Source of the DNA: Gracilaria gracilis
Lineage: Eukaryota; Rhodophyta; Florideophyceae; Gracilariales; Gracilariaceae
Assembly: GCA_030374805.1 (NCBI GenBank)
Contig: JARGSG010000247.1
Coordinates: forward strand, 362,193 to 426,192
Reading direction: 5' to 3'
DNA: 64,000 nt
How positions within the stretch are numbered: position 1 is the stretch's first letter; every line of letters starts with the position of its first letter. This document shows positions 30,033 through 40,027 of the stretch, piece by piece. The notes beneath the pieces were generated by a model. The model was given only the letters and a program-made list of their open reading frames with translations. It was not told the origin of the DNA and made no database searches. The position numbers and the translations under genes are program-made.

Positions 30033-30890
30033 ATGCTGCTCATGCTGCAGAGCCGGCGCGACAAACACGCGCTGGAGCTGGCCATGCTGCTGGACGAGGC
30101 GCCGTACCACCGCCACCAGCCCGTGCAGCGCGGCGGCGAGCCGCTGCACGCGCGCGGCGCGCTGGTACGCGCCATGCGCGACGCCGACCTGCACGGCTGC
30201 GCGTGGCTTTTCGTCGTGTACCGCGCCGACCCGCCCCCCGCCTGGGGCTGCCACCGCGTGCGCGTCGCTAGCGGCGCGCGCATCTTGCGCGAGCTCGTCG
30301 CGCAGGGCGGCGTGCCTACCGGTCGCTTCGAGCCGCTGCGCTACCGCATCGTCAGGCCGGATGTGTTTGGTAACTTCGTTGGCGAGCTGCATCATCCATC
30401 TACGCGCCTTGTCACTCGCGCCGTGCTGCGAACAGACCCGGCACTCGTCAAGCGTGAACCGCTGCACTTGTTCGCGCAGCGCTTCGTCGATAAAGCTGCG
30501 CCTCATGACGCACTAGGCATTGCCGAGCCGCAAATCGCCACCAAGCCGGGCAAGCACGACCAGCCGCTGTTGGTTCCCAAGCCGTTCCACGGCTTTGAGA
30601 TCTCGGAGAGTCTGCCGGGCGGCGAGACGCACACCGCCTATTTCGGCCACCAAGCCGCCACCGCCGCCTCGGAGCACGCCGAAAGCCTGCCGGAACGATT
30701 CGTGCACCAATACCAGTTTTTCTTGACCGAATACACGCGACGCCCGTTTGTTGCGCGCGTCTTGCGCACGCTTGGCTTCGTTGCGGGTGATCTGCCCTCC
30801 CTTGAAGCTGCGTGTGTGCCCTACCTTCGCCAGGTGCTGCAAGCTCTTGACGGGCTTACTAACGTCACCGACTGTGGTATCTATCGCTGA
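30033..30890 (+). CDS. Unknown family member 2, paralogue of the gene at 6640-7743
   Basis: The product has 285 residues from the ATG at 30033. It shares the start MLLMLQ, then ALELAMLLDE, RGGEPLHARG, the hydrophobic patch CAWLFVVYRADP, ILREL, LRYRIV..DVFGNFVGE, and near the end LVPK, Y.FFLTEYTRRPFVARVLRTLGFV and the terminal CGIYR-stop, all matched in the other copy. It lacks the polar insertion of the 6.6-kb copy. Composition is very GC-rich. No catalytic motif, membrane segment or targeting signal is recognised. The two-block architecture suggests an N-terminal globular domain and a C-terminal helical domain. Confidence 0.8.
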   Translation: MLLMLQSRRDKHALELAMLLDEAPYHRHQPVQRGGEPLHARGALVRAMRDADLHGCAWLFVVYRADPPPAWGCHRVRVASGARILRELVAQGGVPTGRFEPLRYRIVRPDVFGNFVGELHHPSTRLVTRAVLRTDPALVKREPLHLFAQRFVDKAAPHDALGIAEPQIATKPGKHDQPLLVPKPFHGFEISESLPGGETHTAYFGHQAATAASEHAESLPERFVHQYQFFLTEYTRRPFVARVLRTLGFVAGDLPSLEAACVPYLRQVLQALDGLTNVTDCGIYR

Positions 30891-32038
30891 CGCGCACTGT
30901 TTTCATCAGTTGGCTACAGCGTGCTTTTCATGCCTTGTCCGAAACAGATGCTTTAGTTTTGCATTACATGCTCTCCGCCCCAAGTTGTACCCTTGGGTAG
31001 CTAGCTAAACCTGTGCGCTCATAAAGAGAGAGAGACAGAGACAGACAGACAGATGTCTGCTTTATATTTCAATCTTCTATGTGATAAGTTACCTATGCAA
31101 TGAATAAATTGTTGCATTCGTACTAAGCCTGAAGCATGCTTTCCAAGTACTCACAATTTTCCAGTTCACTTCGAACAATAAAAAGCCAGTCTTACTCCAA
31201 CCTAGCAAATCAAGCTTGATGTCCACAGTAACCTTAGAGAAGAACAGACGTGTGTCGTTGTTGCATCCTGTTGCTCTTTACATAGAGAACAAGAGTCTAT
31301 GAGTCTATGATACGGCAGTACCACGAGCGTCAAGAAAAGGACCCCGACCCCCCATTCTTCTCCGATGTCCCCTCTAGACGAGCATGGGTTGCTGCGCTGT
31401 CGCATACTGCGAAAAAAAGTCAATCAAATGCTTGATTGGACTAGAACCACAGAAGCTCAGCCGCTCTGAAGAGGGCAAGCTTCAGCTGAAGCTTTACTAC
31501 TGTCCAGTACAAGGAGAATGCTGTCTAGAGCAAAGATGAGCACACCAACTGTTCAGATGTCGCCTTTGAATTAACCAGAACCGCAACAGTCGCTCCTAAA
31601 ACAAAAAGCTGCGGGCCGAAATACGCGAATGACAGGCCCTTCTGAACGCGACCAGTCAGCCCAAACTGGCCCTGAAGATAACAACAACCACGAAATCTGC
31701 GGCCCAATGAAGATCCAAACCTTACACAAGTTGACGTTAGCAAAAGGGAACGTATCCAGCGCAACGCATTCACATGTGAGTTCACACTCTCAAAGTTGAA
31801 GTCGTGTTCAAAAAGGCGCAACATGCCACACAAGCACAAGGATGTGGCTCATCGGAAGAAAAGCAAAGTGGCGTTCGAAGCAAGGGAGGGAAAAGGGAGG
31901 TGAACAACGAGTACTATTAATTACAGACCATGCTTTCATTATACTTTACAACGTGCGTTCAAGTCATCCACACGAACGAGATAGAACGTCCAAACAATTA
32001 CAATACAAGAAACACAGGTGAACTCCATGAAGGACAGT
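30891..32038. other. Gene-free stretch
   Basis: Composition drops to ordinary immediately after the unknown-family gene. A GA/CAGA microsatellite sits at 31024-31054. Short open frames (for example on the minus strand at 31525-31839) show no family resemblance. The 3' exon of the R3H gene may lie near 31920-31945. Confidence 0.5.
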
Positions 32039-32725
32039 TCACGCCACGACATCCAACAATCTCACCTGGTGCGAGGGATTGGTTGCCGAAATAACAGTAA
32101 CCCTCTGATCACCCACATCATAGCTTCTGTGTTTCATGAGATGAAACGATGCCACGCCATGGGCAACCAGTCTAGAGAAGGGAGACTCTAGCACAAGTTG
32201 AACAGACTGACCAGCAGGTAACGCCATTACCTGCTCCTCGAATTGCTCCACAAGCGGGCGAACAAGTGAACCTCGTTGTTTGATAAGCTGCCTGAGCCTG
32301 CCATCCACCCTCGGCACCGTCTTGTGATCACGCACAGGACTTGCGCCGTCCATGCGTACACCGGCTCTCTCGGCGACATCGTCAGCCTTCACGAACCTTT
32401 CCCAAGCAGTTCTGACCTCGTCGTCTCCGACCAGAGTGTCAAACTCAGATCTGGACCTTCGCTCAAACAAGGCGGCCAATTCTGCGTGCGTTCTGGGCAA
32501 GGCACCCGATGCGGCCGCACTCATCGCGAGATTGATGTCGTTGTAGTAACGTCTCAACCTGCGTGGCACCGCCCGTGAGGAACGGGACGCCGCGCGGACA
32601 CGCTTGTGCGCGCGCGCAGCGGGAAGGGCGGCATTTCGCGGACGGTCCGGGAGCGCGGAGAGCAGCGGGAGATTGTCAGTCGCAAGCAGCTCAAGGTCAG
32701 CCGCTGTGAGCCTCTGAAGCGCCAT
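32039..32725 (-). CDS. R3H-domain protein
   Basis: The product has 228 residues from the ATG at 32725. A basic N-terminal part with RRLRRYYNDINLAMS resembles the R3H-associated region of R3HDM4-like proteins. Near the C-terminus LVEQFEEQVMALPAGQSVQLVLESPFSRLVAHGVASFH fits the R3H fold, which binds single-stranded nucleic acid; the Arg and His of the R..(V/L).H pattern are present. The last codons read CACCAG|GTGAGA, a good splice donor, so the true C-terminus may be in a further exon (a candidate TGTAAAG acceptor lies near 31944) and the stop at 32039 may be intronic. A 16-mer seen twice elsewhere lies 190 bp upstream. Confidence 0.7.
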   Translation of the reverse strand: MALQRLTAADLELLATDNLPLLSALPDRPRNAALPAARAHKRVRAASRSSRAVPRRLRRYYNDINLAMSAAASGALPRTHAELAALFERRSRSEFDTLVGDDEVRTAWERFVKADDVAERAGVRMDGASPVRDHKTVPRVDGRLRQLIKQRGSLVRPLVEQFEEQVMALPAGQSVQLVLESPFSRLVAHGVASFHLMKHRSYDVGDQRVTVISATNPSHQVRLLDVVA

Positions 32726-32912
32726 GTGGCGGGGGTTCAGAAGAGCGCAAGTGGAGGGTGGATGCTACAGGCAGAGAGGCGGGCGAAGATGTACGAATTG
32801 TGTTACTCCATGTTGGCGGTGGACAGCGAAAAAATGCTCGAGCTGGCGAAATGGAGCGGAGGAAAGTGAGCGCGCAATGCCAATGGTGCCCTTTTAAAGG
32901 CGTTGAGCGGGC

Positions 32913-32928
32913 GGGTAAGAGGGCTAAC
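32913..32928 (+). repeat. Dispersed 16-mer, copy 3
   Basis: GGGTAAGAGGGCTAAC, identical to 435-450, about 190 bp upstream of the R3H gene. Confidence 0.7.
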
Positions 32929-33504
32929 GCCGCTTGCGTGGCGCACTGGTTGATTGATGCAAACCGTATCTGGGAGGGCCAATTAGGTGGCGCGACGTGG
33001 ACGCGTGGGGCGTGCTCAAGGCGTTCGGAGATCATCGAAACGCGCCACTTGCGCGCATTGACGACGTTTGTGGAGGGCGTTGTGCGCCTGACGCACCGCC
33101 GTGAATTGAGCTGCGGGACGCGGTTTGTGGTTGTGGTTGGGGGATGGCGGCTGAGGGGTTGTGCTCGTACCCAAGCACATCATCGGATGTGGAGGCGCGG
33201 TGGATTCGTTGACGGATTCAATTCGAATCGAAGCCGTTGGCGCTGTCACGAATCTCGAGGTCGTGCGAGAGATTGTTAATGCTACGAAGGTAGGATTTAC
33301 CACAGATGGGGTTGGGCTGATTTAGCATGCCGCCTGTTGTTGTTGTTGTCTCCACAGCGATTGCTCCTCTAGTAGGGAGCTCGGCACAGCGTGCGTCGCC
33401 AGCAATGGCATCCATGGCGCATGGCGGTTGACGAGCAATCATCGAGCGCCCACGCGTAACATTCATGAACTAGTAGTGCTTCGTGCCGCGACAGCCGAGT
33501 GCTT

Positions 33505-33664
33505 CCAGAGTCTGGAATCCAGAGTCTGGAATCCAGAGTCTGGAATCCAGAGTCTGGAATCCAGACTCTACAATCCAGCGCACACGATGAAAATGATACG
33601 AACGTTTGTCCAGATCCAGACTCTACAATCCAGCGCACACGATGAAAATGATACGAACGTTTGT
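33505..33664. repeat. Tandem repeats: 15-nt units and a duplicated 51-nt block
   Basis: First, about four copies of a 15-nt unit (CCAGAGTCTGGAAT core, itself partly palindromic). Then a 51-nt block (33559-33609) repeated exactly at 33614-33664. Non-coding. Confidence 0.85.
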
Positions 33665-34285
33665 ACCTTTGAAGGTACTGAGAGTAGTTTTAACCAAGAA
33701 CAAGACCCTCCCCCGCCGCGATCAGGAGCAATTGCGCAGCTGACACCGCGCCCCCGCGCGTGGTTGCCGGCTCGGCGGCCACCCTGAGAGGGCGCGCGGT
33801 AAGCGCTGCTGATTACAGCGGCGGGTCGCCGCGCGGGCGACAGCGTGCGGTGGCCATGGGCTGGAGATGCGGGCGCGCGCGGAGGCTCTCAGCGAGCACA
33901 CAAGCGCCGCCGGTGCTGTTTTCCCGGCTGCCGATTGCTCCGCGCGCCAACGCGAGTTGCCCACGCGCAGCTGATAGTGTCAGTTTGGCTCTCGGCGCGC
34001 CCCCCACTGTCAGAAATTGGGCCCATTTTTGCACCATTTTGTCGGCGCTGCTTTTTCGCCCTCGCGTATGATAGCTGACTGTGGCGCCGTTTCGCTTATC
34101 TGCTGGTGCGTTCGGCGGCTACTGCTGCTCGCTTGCCGATTTGAGCCTTTTTCGTTGACGCCGTTCGCACTTTTCGTATCGCCACACCTCTCCTTCCCTC
34201 CCTCCCTCCTCATCGCGATCCTCTTCTCTCGTCTTCGCTCAAGTCTTCTTCAGGTCCTTTTCGTTCCTACCTTTTGTTTGCTACA

Positions 34286-35338
34286 ATGACAGATACTAAG
34301 AAGCGCGTTCTCGTCACCGGAGCTGGTGGTTTCATTGGTGGACATCTTGCAAAGCGTCTCAAGGACGAGGGCAACCATGTCATCGGTGCCGATTGGAAGG
34401 AGAATGAATACTTCAAGGTCGAGGAATTCTGCTCCGAGTTCATGTTGCTCGATCTCCGTGATAAGGAGAACTGCATGAAGGCTTCCAAAGATTGTGAGGA
34501 CATCTACAACCTTGCCGCCGATATGGGTGGGATGGGTTTCATCCAATCCAATCACTCTGTCATTCTTTACAACAATGCCATGATCTCCTTCAACATGCTT
34601 GAGGCCGCCCGAACCTCCGGCTGCAAGAGGTTCTACTATGCGTCCTCTGCTTGCATCTACCCGGAGGGCGCCCAGCTCGAAACGAACAACCCCGGTCTCA
34701 AGGAGAGCGATGCCTGGCCTGCACAACCGCAGGACGCCTATGGACTCGAGAAGCTCGCTTCTGAGGAGCTCGCCATTCACTACGGCAAGGACTTTGGCAT
34801 GAAGACCCGAATCGGCCGTTTCCACAACATCTACGGCCCGCAGGGAACATGGAAGGGTGGCCGAGAGAAGGCACCGGCCGCCTTCTGCCGAAAGTCCATC
34901 ACCTCTACCACTGAGTTTGAGATGTGGGGAGATGGAAACCAGACTCGTTCTTTTTGCTATGTTGACGATGCCGTCGAGGGTGTCATCCGTCTCATGAACT
35001 CTGACTTCACTGAGCCGCTTAACGTTGGTTCTGATGAGATGATCTCTATGAATGACATGGGCAAGATGGTGCTCGGTTTCGCTGGCAAGGATATTCCGAT
35101 CAAGCATATTCCTGGCCCCGAAGGTGTGCGTGGTCGCAACTCCGACAATACGCTTTGCCAGAAGGTTCTTGGTTGGGTGCCGGCAATTAAGCTTGAGGAT
35201 GGTCTGAGGAGGACTTTTGACTGGATCAAGACACAGATCGAGGAAGAGAAGTCGAAGGGTATCGACAACGACTACTCCTCCTCCACTGTGGTTGGTACTC
35301 ACGCCCCCACAGACTCCAAGGCCTCCAAGCGCAAGTAA
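34286..35338 (+). CDS. GME: GDP-mannose 3,5-epimerase
   Basis: The product has 350 residues from the ATG at 34286 (an ATG 12 bp upstream is in frame but in a poorer context). Extended SDR motifs: VLVTGAGGFIGGHLAKRL for NAD binding, NLAADMGGMGFIQ typical of GME, SSACIYPEG with the catalytic Cys, the Y..K pair in DAYGLEKLASEE, IGRFHNIYGPQGTW and GDGNQTRSFCYVDD. The enzyme converts GDP-mannose to GDP-L-galactose (and GDP-L-gulose), feeding ascorbate synthesis and cell-wall galactans in plants and algae. The protein is close to the plant length and has no targeting signal, so it is cytosolic. The short C-terminal tail (SSSTVVGTHAPTDSKASKRK) is lineage-specific. Codon use suggests strong expression. 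Confidence 0.96.
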   Translation: MTDTKKRVLVTGAGGFIGGHLAKRLKDEGNHVIGADWKENEYFKVEEFCSEFMLLDLRDKENCMKASKDCEDIYNLAADMGGMGFIQSNHSVILYNNAMISFNMLEAARTSGCKRFYYASSACIYPEGAQLETNNPGLKESDAWPAQPQDAYGLEKLASEELAIHYGKDFGMKTRIGRFHNIYGPQGTWKGGREKAPAAFCRKSITSTTEFEMWGDGNQTRSFCYVDDAVEGVIRLMNSDFTEPLNVGSDEMISMNDMGKMVLGFAGKDIPIKHIPGPEGVRGRNSDNTLCQKVLGWVPAIKLEDGLRRTFDWIKTQIEEEKSKGIDNDYSSSTVVGTHAPTDSKASKRK

Positions 35339-36180
35339 TTTCCGTGCTTGGCTCTCATCGCCTGCTGAAGCTCCATGCCTTCCTACTGGCTTACCCATGT
35401 GGTCGCAATTGTTTACGTGGGTTTGAGGCGCTTAAACTTTCTAATGGTAATTTATCGTAACGGGGGTGCGCTGTTGTCGCATGCTGGTTTGTGCTTCTTG
35501 CGCGGGAAGATGTTTCTATGCTACTTGCTGACTTCTTATGCCTATGCGTTTTATGATAGCTGGCAGCTGATCTTTGATAGCCTGAGAGACTGGCGTTTGC
35601 ATTCAATGCAAGTCTCTGATCTGATATTCTTAGCGCGTCTCTAAACGCTGTCTGGATCTCCGCCGAGTAATAGAGTTGTTTCGCATAAAATACGAGCTAG
35701 GTGTTTGAAGTCGTCTGTTTACCTTTCTTTAGTGTATAACCCCCGATGCTAAGGGGGTTGGAAGGTTAACTCTTTAACCCTCCTGTCCTCCTTGCCTTAT
35801 GTGATGATAACGCTCTACCTTGACTCAGGAAAGTGAGCAAGTTATTTCCACCCGTCTGGGTCGGTATGTATGGGATAGATGTTTTGTCGTCAGCAAGTGA
35901 CGACATCACGTGTCGTTTGATGAAGAACGTTTGTTGGCTAGTGCGTACTGGGCTGACACGTTCGAACCTCGTGTATATATACCGCCTGATTTCCGGGCAT
36001 ATAGTTACTACAGGGGCAGGACGTGTTGCACACTTTGGTTCCATTCGGCCCTGAATGACATTGGCCAACAACTTCGATGTCTAACGACTCCATGCATGAG
36101 GAACTGTCTGTAAGAGTGTAGGAAATGTCTTTATCAATCCCTTGTATGATACTATAAGCCATTGTGGGACATGGTCAGCT
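35339..36180. other. 3' region of GME and spacer
   Basis: Contains a G/C-clamped hairpin AACCCCC...GGGGGTT at about 35738-35759, which could be an RNA 3' structure. Otherwise only short overlapping frames. Confidence 0.45.
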
Positions 36181-37476
36181 TCATTCTGCACTGGCCTGCG
36201 ATATATCACTGTCATTCATGTCCGGGCAACGTGACCACCAAGTTCTGGGAGGCGCTTTCTTTTCTGTCCCCCGGGGATTGTGGAGAGGAATTGGTCCTGA
36301 CGAGCAATCTAGTTGTAGCATTTGCATTTCATTTCGGACGCCACCAAGTGCGATACGATTAAGCTTTCTTCCGACTGCATGCACGCATGCTACTTCATTT
36401 TCAAGCGCTCTTTCATAAATCTCCATGGGCCTTCCGTGTCCAAACAAGACCACTTCAAATGATGATCGAAACGTCTGGGGAAAAATTGCTCTCCAGCCCG
36501 TGCCATGGGAGGCACATACCACGTCACCAACCCGCTTTCTTACATGCCAGGACAGATCGTAGGATCGCCTTACTGTGCCGTATGATTGCAATCCAGTTTC
36601 TCCAAGACTGACTTGCGATGACTCCCCTATGACAGGAGGATGAGTGGTGGTAATGTGCTCTCCAGCTTTGCCAACCATATCAATGTACCCTGTGGTTCCC
36701 TTCGCAGTACGATAAAACAAAAAACCCCGTGGTGCCCCAGAAAGTATTCGCAGCATATCTAGCCGTGAATGCTCCGGAAGCTGTCGTTTGAGAATGATAT
36801 TTGTGCTTTTCCGTTCCATGCTGAGAAGAGGTCGCTTCTGGGGAAGTTGTCTACGGTCATATAGAGAGATGTTTCCAGGCGAGGCGATATATAGTTCTAA
36901 TCCTTCTGCGGCCACGGCAATTTCCTTCCCTATTCGTGTGGTGGTACCATGTTTTCTCTTCCAGCCCTGGCGTCTGTCATATATATGAAGCAGTTCATCA
37001 TGCGCAACGGCAATGAGATTCTCCTCCAAAGTGATTACATCCGTAAGGAAGCGCATGCTTCCAAGTTCTGATATAACATTTGAGGGAGCATTGGTATATC
37101 TATTGAGGTCAAAGACGTGAATTGTGCCGGCTTCATGGGCAACGTAAAGATGATCGCCAGAGCCTTTACCCCAGTCAAAAGCAGCAACCCTGGAGGAATG
37201 GTTGCTTGAAAGCTTGAGGCGCAGAGAATCTGTGTAGTCGTCAGGCTCATGTATCTCTACGGTGCCATTCGAAGATGCTGTAGCGAGAAGAGCCTGGTCT
37301 TGGGATGCGCTTAGCTGTACAATATAGTCTCGACAACCGTGGGTCACCGGTCTGAAATCTGTTTTCCATGTGGGTTGTACGTGGAGGTGGGAAAGAGTAT
37401 TGAGCTCTGCTCTCCATACTAAATCTTTGGACACCGACTTGCCCAATTCGCGAGCGCGCAGCGTGTTCCAAATCAT
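36181..37476 (-). CDS. WD40-like beta-propeller protein, function unknown
   Basis: The product has 431 residues from the ATG at 37476. Weak WD repeats can be read: YIVQLSASQDQALLATASSNGTVEIHE, VAAFDWGKGSGDHLYVAHEAGTIHVFDL, LIAVAHDELLHIYDRR, ELYIASPGNISLYDRR, and later blocks such as VVCASHGTGW and EVVLFGHGRPMEIYE. The GH..WD signature is degenerate, so repeat number and partner are uncertain. DCAF12-type and other substrate-adaptor propellers are possible. It is divergent from NOC4 with a 570-bp spacer. Confidence 0.65.
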   Translation of the reverse strand: MIWNTLRARELGKSVSKDLVWRAELNTLSHLHVQPTWKTDFRPVTHGCRDYIVQLSASQDQALLATASSNGTVEIHEPDDYTDSLRLKLSSNHSSRVAAFDWGKGSGDHLYVAHEAGTIHVFDLNRYTNAPSNVISELGSMRFLTDVITLEENLIAVAHDELLHIYDRRQGWKRKHGTTTRIGKEIAVAAEGLELYIASPGNISLYDRRQLPQKRPLLSMERKSTNIILKRQLPEHSRLDMLRILSGAPRGFLFYRTAKGTTGYIDMVGKAGEHITTTHPPVIGESSQVSLGETGLQSYGTVRRSYDLSWHVRKRVGDVVCASHGTGWRAIFPQTFRSSFEVVLFGHGRPMEIYERALENEVACVHAVGRKLNRIALGGVRNEMQMLQLDCSSGPIPLHNPRGTEKKAPPRTWWSRCPDMNDSDISQASAE

Positions 37477-38044
37477 TGTGTTAGCTTGTCACAGCTAGAC
37501 TCGGTTGTTGACGGCATTGGCTACGTTCCATCCCAGGGCTGAACGCGTGTTCTTCATCCTTGAGCCGATTCAAGGCTTCTCACCTGTGTTGTATCATGGC
37601 TTTTTGATACATCGGGCTCGGGGTGGACAGAAGTGCAAGGAGAGGGAGTCTTGCCTCGAGACTGCCAAATCGAGGTGGAGTTAGATTTTGGCGCGAAACC
37701 ATGCGTTTCGGTTTTGAACTTGCTCCTTTTTGGGAGGAACGTGGACACGTTGAGTGGCAAGAGCGTTACACTCTTGTTGTCACACCGTGACCTTCTCGCC
37801 TACATATGTACGTGGGCCACCGAACACCCGTCCATGATCAACATGGCACCATCGTCATCGTGGATGATCCACACCCATCATTTACCAAGTGCACCAAGAT
37901 AGGCTACATGTTTCAGGAAGGAGACTGGGTTTGTTTTCTGTCGGATACCAGGAGCAGAACAAAACTTTTTCTTTGTCCGATTCAGACGTCCTCGGAATTC
38001 TGTTTTAGATTGAGACAACCTATTCTAAATAGCTCTCATCGAAA
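37477..38044. promoter_or_regulatory. Divergent promoter region, WD40 gene / NOC4
   Basis: The spacer between two divergent starts. An open frame at 37633-37902 (+) is somewhat protein-like (IEVELDFGAKPCVSVLNLLL) and is followed in another phase by GTIVIVDDPHPSFTKC. This could be a small spliced gene, but start and junctions cannot be supported. Confidence 0.4.
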
Positions 38045-39484
38045 ATGGTCAATACTAGGGAGGCCGCTAGCAAAGCTCCCCGAGCTGAGGAAGGAGTGCG
38101 CTCCTTAGAGCAGTTGAAATCTCTTGAAGCCCAATTTCGCAAGGCTTCCGGTGAAGATGTCAACACCGTTCCAAAACTTATTTCAACTGTGTTCCCGGTC
38201 AACAGCCTTACTTCGAAGGCAATTCATGCAGTTCGAAGGTGCCTGGTCTTCGCAGAAGCGTCGGAACCCGCTTCTGATGAACGAAACCAATGGTTAAAGC
38301 AGCAAAGGGACCGATACGCTGCAGCACTTGTCTCTATCATACAAGCGAACGAAGGGAATGATGTGATGAATGTTTCCATTGCAGCCGCAGCTCTTACGCA
38401 CCGAAAAGTGTGGAAGACTGTCTGCGAAGCTGTGATGAAAAGTAGCAACGAAAGTCTCAATGAACTATTGTTCTCTAATTTCATAACACGCTTTTCGGAT
38501 CTTCGTCTTGGGGCTCTGCAGATAATTGAGAAGCAGAACGTAACAATGGAGAAGAAGTTGCGAGTGCTTTCTTCCTGTCGCGACACGGAAGAGGAAGTGG
38601 CAAAATTCGAAGTCTCCAAGAAAGAACTGAAGGCAGCCTATGTCGGGGCATGGCTCTCAGTTCTACGGAATGAAATGGACGTTGCGCTCAAGCGAAGTGT
38701 ATTGAAACGAATTCCGAATGAACTAATTCCGTCTATGTCTAACCCCTTAGCACTCAGTGATTTTCTCATCTCCTGTTTTGGTGCAGAAGATACATCTATA
38801 GCGATTGCAGCTTTGGATGGTTTGTTCGTTCTCGTATCTAAACATGGCTTGGAGTATCCACTCTTCTATGAAAAAGTGTATGGTTTATTGGATGCCAATG
38901 TCTTCAGTCACGTTGAAGATCCAACAAGATTCATGGAGTTGGTTGCAACTTTGCTTTTGAGGGGGACAATGATCCCCGGAAACATCGTGGCTGCTTTTGT
39001 CAAGAGACTAGTTCGACGTGCTCTCATTTGGCCTTCCCATCAAGCAGTATGGTGTCTTCGTCTCGCCCTTGACATACTGCAGAAACATCCCAGTATTTGT
39101 TCCTTGGTGCACAGATCCGTAAATTTATTCGACAAATCAGCAGATCAGCAAGAAGAGGGTGAGGATCCTTTCGATGACGCCAAACTTGATCCCCAAACGA
39201 GTGGAGCGAGTGAAAGCTCCCTGTGGGAACTGCAAGTTTTGAAGAAGCACATAAACCCGGCAGTGTCAAGACTCGCAATGGCGTTTGAAAGAGATGTGAG
39301 GAACAAGCGAGTGCCGCTGCCTGGTGAGTTGTCAGACTACACAGGGTTAGAATTTAATGACATCTTCCAAGCTGAAGTGCATCGGAAGGCCAAAGCAAGT
39401 CCCCTCGCGTACAGCAGCCCAGGAAGTGATCCCTCCGTAACGAGACTGAAGAAGCGCCTCAGAACTTGTGTTTCTTGGACATGA
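38045..39484 (+). CDS. NOC4: NOC4-like ribosome biogenesis factor (CBF/MAK21 family)
   Basis: The product has 479 residues. The central and C-terminal part follows the NOC4/UTP19 family: AALDGLFVLVSKHGLEYPLFYEKVYGLLDANVF, then RFMELVATLLLRGTMIPGNIVAAFVKRLVRRAL, LALDILQKHPSICSLVHR and SSLWELQVLKKHINPAVSRLA. In yeast NOC4 binds NOP14 in the small-subunit processome and supports 40S assembly in the nucleolus. The length is slightly shorter than the yeast and human proteins (about 520-550). Single exon. Confidence 0.92.
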   Translation: MVNTREAASKAPRAEEGVRSLEQLKSLEAQFRKASGEDVNTVPKLISTVFPVNSLTSKAIHAVRRCLVFAEASEPASDERNQWLKQQRDRYAAALVSIIQANEGNDVMNVSIAAAALTHRKVWKTVCEAVMKSSNESLNELLFSNFITRFSDLRLGALQIIEKQNVTMEKKLRVLSSCRDTEEEVAKFEVSKKELKAAYVGAWLSVLRNEMDVALKRSVLKRIPNELIPSMSNPLALSDFLISCFGAEDTSIAIAALDGLFVLVSKHGLEYPLFYEKVYGLLDANVFSHVEDPTRFMELVATLLLRGTMIPGNIVAAFVKRLVRRALIWPSHQAVWCLRLALDILQKHPSICSLVHRSVNLFDKSADQQEEGEDPFDDAKLDPQTSGASESSLWELQVLKKHINPAVSRLAMAFERDVRNKRVPLPGELSDYTGLEFNDIFQAEVHRKAKASPLAYSSPGSDPSVTRLKKRLRTCVSWT

Positions 39485-40027
39485 TAATCTTATAAAAGTC
39501 TAACGGAGAGTATTCTATCACCACTCGGGCACTTCAGTAGAATCGCCATGACGTCGTTTGCGAAATTAGAACATCCCAAGCCACACCGCTTTGCTATGAG
39601 CGATAGCGTCTACCTAACATTCTTCATTGTTTGGAAATTGGAAGGCTGTCGTCAACATTTAAGCAATCATTGTCGTTAAAGAGGGCATGTGACCAACTGT
39701 TGTCCTGAACCCAATCGTCACCATATTCTTGCTTTCCGTACAATACCGAGATTTAGTGCATCGGTGACGCAGTCTCACCTCTCAAACGAAGCGAAACCGA
39801 TGTTTCGCTTCGCCGAAAAAAAAACTCGAGGTGTGCGGGTTCTTCTGGCTTCGATATTGGCACGTTTGGGCATTTCATCCACCTTGACGTAAAGGACATC
39901 CTTTCTGCTTGGCTGAGCTGACAAACTCCCTCTCCTACATTCATCCCCTGCACCTCATAGGCAGTCTACCTCCGCTAGCTCGCACGACCATTCCATTTTC
40001 GCAGCCGGTGCCCTGTGTTGCTCTAGC
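39485..40027. other. Spacer with hairpin
   Basis: Contains a perfect 10-bp inverted repeat (CGAAGCGAAA at 39787-39796, TTTCGCTTCG at 39803-39812) followed by an A-run. This is the promoter side of the next gene. No gene seen. Confidence 0.5.

Larger units (their letters stand above)
15850..30890. other. GC-rich compositional island
   Basis: Between the alpha/beta hydrolase and the second unknown-family gene, third codon positions and spacers are dominated by G and C, with CpG-dense spacers (for example 17100-17900 and 26200-26850) and many trinucleotide repeats. Flanking genes show near-balanced composition. The switch is visible by eye at about 15.85 kb and 30.9 kb. Confidence 0.75.
32726..34285. 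other. Long spacer with tandem repeats and the GME promoter
   Basis: Holds the third 16-mer copy (32913-32928), the tandem repeat block 33505-33664, and a T/C-rich leader (about 34150-34280) just before the GDP-mannose epimerase ATG. No protein gene is supported. Confidence 0.55.

Noticed and set aside
30069..30506. Minus-strand open frames opposite the unknown-family gene
   Set aside because: The plus-strand frame matches a paralogue residue by residue; the antisense frames do not.
33505..33664. Tandem repeat block considered as a CRISPR array
   Set aside because: Units are contiguous without unique spacers, and the genome is eukaryotic nuclear.
35950..35975. GTTCGAACC string resembling a tRNA T-loop
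   Set aside because: Flanking bases do not form acceptor, D and anticodon stems; no tRNA is supported anywhere in the window.
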